A program made the position numbers and the translations under genes. Positions 58,667-64,000 of a DNA stretch of 64,000 nucleotides are shown here, piece by piece; the stretch's first letter is position 1; every line of letters begins with the position of its first letter. A model generated the notes under the pieces. The model did no database searches. It had not been told where the DNA came from and was given only the letters and a program-made list of their open reading frames with translations. The stretch is from Xenorhabdus bovienii (GTDB lineage Bacteria; Pseudomonadota; Gammaproteobacteria; Enterobacterales; Enterobacteriaceae): contig NZ_JANAIF010000008.1 of NCBI RefSeq assembly GCF_024721015.1, forward strand, positions 29,813 through 93,812. Direction: 5' to 3'.

Positions 58667-58694
58667 TTGATGCTGTATGATTATACAGTATAAT
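58667..58694 (+). promoter_or_regulatory. recA promoter with embedded LexA box
   Basis: TTGATG (58667-58672), a 16-bp spacer and TATAAT (58689-58694). The spacer itself is the SOS box CTGTATGATTATACAG (58673-58688), as in E. coli recA. Confidence 0.92.
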
Positions 58695-58770
58695 TAATTC
58701 CAGCACTTTGGTATCAGAAACGGTTTATCAGCAGTGGGGCAGCCCCTTCATTGCTTACGAAGGAGTAAAC

Positions 58771-59847
58771 ATGGCTAACGATGAAAACAAACAAAAAGCA
58801 CTAGCAGCGGCGCTGGGTCAAATTGAAAAACAATTTGGTAAAGGTTCTATCATGCGTCTGGGCGAAAACCGCTCAATGGATGTTGAAACTATCTCTACTG
58901 GCTCACTGTCACTGGATATAGCATTAGGTGCGGGTGGTTTGCCAATGGGCCGTATTGTTGAAATATACGGGCCTGAATCTTCGGGTAAGACAACATTGAC
59001 ACTGCAAGTTATTGCTTCTGCCCAGCGTGAAGGCAAAACCTGTGCTTTTATTGATGCCGAACATGCCCTTGATCCGGTTTATGCCAAAAAGTTGGGCGTA
59101 GATATTGATAACCTGCTGTGCTCCCAGCCTGATACAGGTGAACAGGCACTGGAAATCTGTGATGCCTTGTCACGCTCTGGGGCGGTTGACGTCATCGTTG
59201 TTGACTCCGTTGCTGCATTGACCCCGAAAGCGGAAATCGAAGGTGAGATCGGCGATTCCCATATGGGCTTGGCAGCTCGTATGATGAGTCAGGCCATGCG
59301 TAAGTTGGCAGGTAACCTGAAAAACTCGAATACTCTGCTAATCTTTATCAACCAGATCCGTATGAAAATTGGTGTGATGTTTGGTAACCCAGAAACCACA
59401 ACAGGTGGTAATGCACTGAAATTTTATGCATCTGTCCGTTTGGACATCCGCCGCACTGGTTCCGTAAAAAATGGCGATGAAGTTGTTGGCAGCGAGACTC
59501 GTGTGAAAGTAGTCAAGAACAAAATTGCGGCACCGTTCAAACAAGCTGAATTCCAGATCTTGTATGGTGAAGGTATTAACACCTTTGGCGAATTGGTCGA
59601 CTTGGGCGTTAAGCACAAAATGGTCGAAAAAGCAGGTGCATGGTACAGCTATAACGGAGATAAAATTGGGCAGGGTAAAGCTAATGCCACGATTTACCTG
59701 AAAGAGCACCCAGAAGTCTCTGCTGAGCTGGATAAAAAACTGCGTGAATTGCTGTTGAATAATACAGGTGGATTCAGTAGTGCAGTCTCTGATTATGTAG
59801 CCGATTATGAAGATAACGGTGAAGAAGTGAAAAACGAAGAGTTCTAA
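58771..59847 (+). CDS. recA: RecA recombinase
   Basis: Strand exchange in homologous recombination and the co-protease that triggers LexA cleavage. 358 residues from MANDENKQK behind AAGGAG; the frame open to 58708 is leader. Walker A is GPESSGKT (67-74), with '[19 protein letters not shown]' (in part; Walker B VIVVDS) and L2 region '[16 protein letters not shown]'. The acidic tail is '[14 protein letters not shown]'. recX does not follow. Confidence 0.98.
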   Translation: MANDENKQKALAAALGQIEKQFGKGSIMRLGENRSMDVETISTGSLSLDIALGAGGLPMGRIVEIYGPESSGKTTLTLQVIASAQREGKTCAFIDAEHALDPVYAKKLGVDIDNLLCSQPDTGEQALEICDALSRSGAVDVIVVDSVAALTPKAEIEGEIGDSHMGLAARMMSQAMRKLAGNLKNSNTLLIFINQIRMKIGVMFGNPETTTGGNALKFYASVRLDIRRTGSVKNGDEVVGSETRVKVVKNKIAAPFKQAEFQILYGEGINTFGELVDLGVKHKMVEKAGAWYSYNGDKIGQGKANATIYLKEHPEVSAELDKKLRELLLNNTGGFSSAVSDYVADYEDNGEEVKNEEF

Positions 59848-60161
59848 TTACTCGTTCACTCTGTTGTGACAAACTGTTTTCTGAAGAACCACATCCTGTC
59901 GGGATGTGGTTTTTGTTTTTATAGGAGTAATCAACATCATTGATACAGGGATACTGAAACTGGCTTGACAAACAGACTTTCAGAAAATGTCCAGACGAAT
60001 TACAATGCTGAAAAGCGGATGAATTTATATGGGATTTTACTTCTTATGGAAGACATTCTATCTTAACCCTATTTTAATTTATTCGTGAGTTGAAATGGTG
60101 ATGCGCTATACCACCTCAACCATACATGAATCTGTTTTTTCAGCTTGATTTCGGGACAATT
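59848..60161. other. recA-alaS intergenic region (no recX)
   Basis: 314 bp. A terminator lies at 59889-59920. TTGACA (59965-59970) could be a -35 for alaS, though I could not assign a -10. No open frame resembling RecX is present. Confidence 0.5.
59889..59920 (+). terminator. Terminator of recA
   Basis: CCACATCC (59889-59896) and GGATGTGG (59902-59909) form an 8-bp stem followed by TTTTTGTTTTT. Confidence 0.85.
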
Positions 60162-62789
60162 ATGAGCAAAAGCACCGCTGAGATCCGTCAGGCGTTTCTT
60201 GACTTTTTTCACACTAAAGGGCACCAGATAGTACCAAGCAGTTCACTGGTGCCAAATAATGATCCAACCTTGTTGTTCACTAATGCAGGGATGAACCAGT
60301 TTAAAGATGTTTTTCTTGGGTTGGATAAAAGGCCTTATTCTCGAGCAACAACGGCTCAGCGCTGTGTTCGTGCTGGCGGTAAGCATAACGATTTAGAAAA
60401 TGTTGGTTATACAGCCCGTCACCACACTTTCTTCGAAATGTTGGGTAATTTCAGTTTTGGCGATTATTTTAAACAAGATGCGATTAAATACGCATGGGAA
60501 CTGCTGACAGGCAAAGAATGGTTCAATCTGCCAAAAGAAAAACTGTGGGTTACTGTCTATGAGACAGACGATGAAGCCTATGATATCTGGCACAAAGAAG
60601 TTGGCGTTCCAGCAGAAAAAATTATTCGAATCGGTGATAACAAAGGCGCTCCTTATGCATCAGATAACTTTTGGCAAATGGGAGATACCGGTCCTTGCGG
60701 TCCTTGCACAGAAATTTTCTATGACCACGGCGAGCATATTTGGGGTGGGCCTCCAGGCAGCCCAGAAGAAGACGGTGACAGGTATATTGAAATCTGGAAC
60801 ATCGTTTTTATGCAGTTTAACCGCCACGCGGATGGCACAATGGAGCTATTACCAAAACCTTCTGTTGATACCGGAATGGGCTTGGAACGTCTCACCGCAG
60901 TGTTACAGCACGTCAATTCCAACTACGATATCGATTTATTCAGCGATCTAATTGCTTCTGTGGCAGAAGTGACTGGCACAACCGATCTTACCAACAAATC
61001 TCTGCGTGTTATTGCAGACCATATCCGCTCATGCGCCTTCTTGATTTGTGATGGGGTTATCCCGTCGAATGAGAACCGTGGTTATGTGTTGCGCCGTATC
61101 ATTCGCCGTGCAATTCGCCATGGCAACATGCTGGGCGCAAAAGAAACCTTCTTCTATAAACTGGTTGCTCCACTGATCAAAATTATGGGTGCGGCAGGCG
61201 ATGAGCTAAAACACCAGCAGTCGTTGGTTGAACAGGTATTGAAAACTGAAGAAGAGCAATTTGCCCGTACGCTGGAACGAGGCCTGCAATTGCTGGATGA
61301 AGAGCTGGCAAAACTGTCTGGGGACATTCTTGATGGCGAAACTGCTTTTCGCCTCTATGATACCTATGGTTTCCCGGTTGACCTGACGGCGGATGTTTGC
61401 CGTGAGCGTAATATCAAAGTCGATGAAGCTGGTTTTGATGTTGCGATGGAAAACCAGCGTCGCCGAGCACGTGAATCCAGTGGTTTTGGCACAGATTATA
61501 ACGAACAGATCAAAGTTGACGGGCGCAGTGATTTTTCAGGTTACGAACACAACTCACAGCAAGCGACGGTGATGGCGATTTTCCGTCATGGTGAAGCGGT
61601 TGACCAAATTCATGCAGGTGAAGAAGCGATCGTGATACTTGATAAGACCGCGTTCTATGCTGAATCTGGTGGACAGGTTGGTGATACAGGTAATCTGTCC
61701 AATGGTAACGGGATATTTGAGGTTGCGGATACACAAAAATACGGTCAGGCAATTGGTCACATTGGTAAATTGATAAATGGCACTTTGAGTGTAAATTGTA
61801 CAGCCAATGCCGAGATTAATATAGTACGCCGAGATTCGATTCGTTTGAATCACTCCGCAACCCATTTGCTACATGCGGCATTGCGTCAGATTCTGGGGGA
61901 ACATGTTTCTCAGAAGGGTTCTTTAGTAAATGATAAATATCTGCGTTTTGACTTCTCTCATTTTGAAGCAATGAAGCCAGAACAGATCCGTCAGGTAGAG
62001 AATCTGGTGAATGAAGAAATCCGCAAAAATTCATCAATTGTTACAGAATTAATGGAATTGGAAGAAGCAAAAACCAAAGGTGCCATGGCACTGTTTGGTG
62101 AAAAGTATGATGAACAGGTACGTGTATTGAGCATGGGAGGCTTTTCTACTGAGTTATGTGGTGGAACTCATGCTAGCCGTACTGGTGATATTGGGTTATT
62201 TCGTATTTCCAGTGAATCAGGTACAGCTGCAGGGATTCGTCGTATAGAAGCTATCACGGGGCAAACTGCACTGAATTCTGTTTATCAGCAGACGGATTTA
62301 CTGCAAGATATTGCTCATCTTGTGAAAGGTGATATAAGTAGCCTGAATGAAAAAGTGAAAACGACACTGGATAGAACAAAACAGTTGGAAAAAGAGTTGC
62401 AGCAGTTGAAGTCTCAGCAAGCAGCTCAGGAAAGCTCCTCTTTGGCGAATCAAACTAAAGAGATCCAGGGAGTTCGTCTACTGGTGACACAATTGGGTGA
62501 TACTGAACCAAAAATGCTCAGAACGATGGTTGATGATCTGAAAAACCAACTGGGATCAGCAATTATTGTGCTTTCTACTGTGACTGGTGATAAAGTCACC
62601 CTAATTGTTGGTATAACGAAGGATTTGACTGCTAGAATAAAAGCAGGCGATTTAATCTCTTTTGTTGCCCAGCAAGTTGGAGGTAAAGGAGGAGGACGTC
62701 CTGATCTGGCACAGGCTGGCGGAACTGATATAGCAGCTCTTCCTTCCGCATTGGCTAGTGTAGAAGAGTGGGTAACATTGCGGTTATAG
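60162..62789 (+). CDS. alaS: Alanyl-tRNA synthetase
   Basis: Charges tRNA-Ala and edits mischarged Ser/Gly. 875 residues from [12 protein letters not shown]; the ATG at 60126 would add 12. Class II catalytic domain: '[17 protein letters not shown]', '[18 protein letters not shown]', '[15 protein letters not shown]'. Editing domain: '[12 protein letters not shown]' and '[10 protein letters not shown]' zinc ligands. C-Ala domain: '[15 protein letters not shown]'. It lies upstream of csrA, as in E. coli. Confidence 0.97.
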   Translation: MSKSTAEIRQAFLDFFHTKGHQIVPSSSLVPNNDPTLLFTNAGMNQFKDVFLGLDKRPYSRATTAQRCVRAGGKHNDLENVGYTARHHTFFEMLGNFSFGDYFKQDAIKYAWELLTGKEWFNLPKEKLWVTVYETDDEAYDIWHKEVGVPAEKIIRIGDNKGAPYASDNFWQMGDTGPCGPCTEIFYDHGEHIWGGPPGSPEEDGDRYIEIWNIVFMQFNRHADGTMELLPKPSVDTGMGLERLTAVLQHVNSNYDIDLFSDLIASVAEVTGTTDLTNKSLRVIADHIRSCAFLICDGVIPSNENRGYVLRRIIRRAIRHGNMLGAKETFFYKLVAPLIKIMGAAGDELKHQQSLVEQVLKTEEEQFARTLERGLQLLDEELAKLSGDILDGETAFRLYDTYGFPVDLTADVCRERNIKVDEAGFDVAMENQRRRARESSGFGTDYNEQIKVDGRSDFSGYEHNSQQATVMAIFRHGEAVDQIHAGEEAIVILDKTAFYAESGGQVGDTGNLSNGNGIFEVADTQKYGQAIGHIGKLINGTLSVNCTANAEINIVRRDSIRLNHSATHLLHAALRQILGEHVSQKGSLVNDKYLRFDFSHFEAMKPEQIRQVENLVNEEIRKNSSIVTELMELEEAKTKGAMALFGEKYDEQVRVLSMGGFSTELCGGTHASRTGDIGLFRISSESGTAAGIRRIEAITGQTALNSVYQQTDLLQDIAHLVKGDISSLNEKVKTTLDRTKQLEKELQQLKSQQAAQESSSLANQTKEIQGVRLLVTQLGDTEPKMLRTMVDDLKNQLGSAIIVLSTVTGDKVTLIVGITKDLTARIKAGDLISFVAQQVGGKGGGRPDLAQAGGTDIAALPSALASVEEWVTLRL

Positions 62790-62810
62790 TTGGTATTGCC
62801 GTGACAGCCA

Positions 62811-62852
62811 CGGCACCATGAAAGTGTTTTTTATGGTGCCGGATGTTTTTTT
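62811..62852 (+). terminator. Terminator of alaS
   Basis: CGGCACCAT (62811-62819) and ATGGTGCCG (62833-62841) form a 9-bp stem; a run of seven Ts begins at 62846. Confidence 0.85.
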
Positions 62853-63036
62853 GTTGTGAAATTGTTGAAATGTTGGGCGCATACTTATATTTTAGCTATC
62901 CTATAGATATAGGAAATGTGTTCAAAACTGCTTATACTTTAAGTAGATATCATTGCTTTACGTTTTCACGGTGTTTGATGGATAATAGCGGGGAAACCTA
63001 GAGACCCGACTCTTTTAAATTTTCAAGGAGCAAAGA

Positions 63037-63222
63037 ATGCTTATTCTGACTCGTCGAGTTGGTGAAACGCTCATGATAGGCGATGAGGTAACAGTCACAG
63101 TACTGGGAGTTAAAGGCAACCAAGTTCGCATTGGTGTGAATGCGCCCAAGGAAGTTTCTGTTCACCGTGAAGAAATTTATCAACGGATTCAGGCAGAGAA
63201 ATCTCAGCCTACAACTTTTTAA
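63037..63222 (+). CDS. csrA: Carbon storage regulator CsrA
   Basis: A dimeric RNA-binding regulator that recognises GGA in mRNA leaders and controls carbon metabolism, motility and virulence; in Xenorhabdus/Photorhabdus-type bacteria it also affects host interaction. 61 residues: '[18 protein letters not shown]', '[13 protein letters not shown]', and '[13 protein letters not shown]' with the RNA-contact Arg44. AAGGAG lies 7 bp upstream. It is followed by tRNA-Ser and tRNA-Arg genes, as in E. coli. Confidence 0.97.
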   Translation: MLILTRRVGETLMIGDEVTVTVLGVKGNQVRIGVNAPKEVSVHREEIYQRIQAEKSQPTTF

Positions 63223-63656
63223 TTCAAGAATGGCGTCCACTCTTTTTTAAGACTTGGGCGCTACTCTGCTTCCCCCTCTTTCCAAATTGAAGTGATTCAC
63301 GCTTCGTTACTACCTTATTTTTATTCTCTCACGTCTTTTTATTTTCTATCTGTTGAAAAAGCATCGTTCATGAGGTTATAGCGGTGAATAATCATTTTCA
63401 TAAATTTTAGCGAGATTTAAGGGATTGTGCTGTTGATAAAACATCCCCTTAGCCGTTAAACTAAGCATTATGCGTGCTAAGTATCCAAACGGAAAAAAGT
63501 TGCGAAAAATTGTTTGACTTATCAGGCAGGGAAAGTAATATGTGCGCCATCGCAGCGACGAAGAGCTTGAAGAAAAGCTTCTGAGTAAGATTCAGAAGTA
63601 AAGGTTCTGAAAGTTCACGAAGTGAAAACTTCAAAGTCGCAAGTTTTAAAGCGAAT
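63223..63656. other. Intergenic region between csrA and tRNA cluster
   Basis: 434 bp with no credible gene. It holds the tRNA promoter at 63514-63541 and then a transcribed leader rich in short 'GAAG/AAGTTC' repeats. Confidence 0.4.
63514..63541 (+). promoter_or_regulatory. Promoter of the tRNA-Ser/tRNA-Arg cluster
   Basis: TTGACT (63514-63519), a 16-bp spacer and TAATAT (63536-63541), followed by a GC-rich discriminator GTGCGCC typical of stringently controlled stable-RNA genes. The start would be near 63548, about 110 nt before the tRNA-Ser. Confidence 0.75.
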
Positions 63657-63749
63657 GGTGAGGTGGCCGAGAGGCTGAAGGCGCTCCCCTGCTAAGGGAG
63701 TATGTGGTTAAGAGCTGCATCGAGGGTTCGAATCCCTCCCTCACCGCCA
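63657..63749 (+). tRNA. serV: tRNA-Ser (GCU)
   Basis: A complete 93-nt class II tRNA: GGTGAGG acceptor, anticodon arm CTCCC-CTGCTAA-GGGAG with anticodon GCT, long variable arm and T loop GTTCGAATC, with encoded GCCA end. It is first of the cluster after csrA, as E. coli serV. Confidence 0.97.
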
Positions 63750-63759
63750 TTTTAAGAAT

Positions 63760-63836
63760 GCATCCATAGCTCAGCTGGATAGAGTACTCGGCTACGAACC
63801 GAGCGGTCGGAGGTTCGAATCCTCCTGGATGCACCA
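63760..63836 (+). tRNA. argV: tRNA-Arg (ACG), copy 1
   Basis: A 77-nt tRNA with anticodon arm CTCGG-CTACGAA-CCGAG, anticodon ACG (wobble A normally deaminated to inosine), reading CGU/CGC/CGA. The CCA is encoded. It lies 10 bp after tRNA-Ser. Confidence 0.97.
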
Positions 63837-63923
63837 TATTCAATTCCATGATTTTATTATGGTATTTAGATTCTGGAAATAAGGCAATCAATAGCGCCTA
63901 GCCAGAAATAGAAAACTGATAAC

Positions 63924-64000
63924 GCATCCATAGCTCAGCTGGATAGAGTACTCGGCTACGAACCGAGCGGTCGGAGGTTCGAATCCTCCTGGATGCACCA
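63924..64000 (+). tRNA. tRNA-Arg (ACG), copy 2
   Basis: An identical 77-nt copy of the previous tRNA-Arg, after an 87-bp spacer. It ends exactly at the window edge; further copies may follow, as in the E. coli argVYZQ array. Confidence 0.97.

Noticed and set aside
60559..60951. 130-codon plus-strand frame
   Set aside because: It is an alternate frame inside alaS.
1..64000. CRISPR array, prophage, complete insertion sequence or rRNA operon
   Set aside because: No regularly spaced repeats, phage structural genes, transposase genes with terminal repeats or rRNA sequence were seen.

Overview
The window reads as the chromosome of a member of the Enterobacterales, most likely the Morganellaceae (Xenorhabdus or Photorhabdus type). 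The protein sequences are close to their Escherichia coli counterparts and three long E. coli-like gene blocks are kept, but base composition is lower in GC. A Na+-pumping NADH dehydrogenase operon, a Bet choline/betaine locus and several orphan iron-uptake genes lie between them. The genus is an inference from gene content; no rRNA or species-specific marker is present.

Layout. (1) 1-551: the last 39 codons of a tyrosine recombinase and tRNA-Phe, i.e. the edge of an element integrated next to a pheV-type tRNA. (2) 645-15394: the pheV-proximal block in E. coli order (mltC, yggX, mutY // trmB, yggL, glsA, yggN, then hemW-rdgB-yggT-proC-yggS // pilT-like yggR, ruvX-yqgE-gshB-rsmE). An iron-regulated siderophore-binding protein is inserted. 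endA and yggU are not where E. coli has them. (3) 15395-18258: accessory genes. An AT-rich pair (mini prepilin peptidase, pterin-synthase-like metallo-beta-lactamase-fold enzyme) is followed by an exported MBL-fold protein with a degenerate metal motif and its divergent LysR-type regulator. (4) 19156-26403: lysR // lysA, fadE, gmhA, yafJ, dpaA. (5) 26404-34019: nqrABCDEF-apbE-nqrM with a structured leader. (6) 34099-38575: ECF sigma factor and TonB-dependent receptor, both with Fur-like boxes, a helical-repeat lipoprotein and a GNAT acetyltransferase. (7) 38743-44809: betA-betB-betI // betT for choline uptake and oxidation to glycine betaine. (8) 45058-54653: an MFS exporter, SOS-controlled dinB, pepD, gpt, frsA, crl, proBA and aroL. 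(9) 54782-64000: aas-lplT (lysophospholipid recycling), pncC, SOS-controlled recA, alaS, csrA and the start of a tRNA-Ser/tRNA-Arg cluster, as at E. coli csrA-serV-argV, but without recX.

Themes. Iron: three candidate Fur-controlled transcription units (6503 binding protein, 34614 sigma factor, 37120 receptor). Osmotic and sodium stress: bet genes, proBA and Na+-NQR. DNA damage: dinB and recA each carry a clear LexA box. Respiration: the nqr operon carries its own maturation factors, ApbE (attaches FMN to NqrB and NqrC) and NqrM.

I found no CRISPR array, prophage, complete insertion sequence or toxin cluster. Nothing here is clearly a wholly new system. The most interesting candidates are the AT-rich insert with its mini prepilin peptidase, the degenerate MBL protein/LysR pair, the ECF sigma factor with no anti-sigma gene, and the nqr leader. 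Start codons were chosen by ribosome-binding site and by recalled alignment to E. coli proteins, not by any search.
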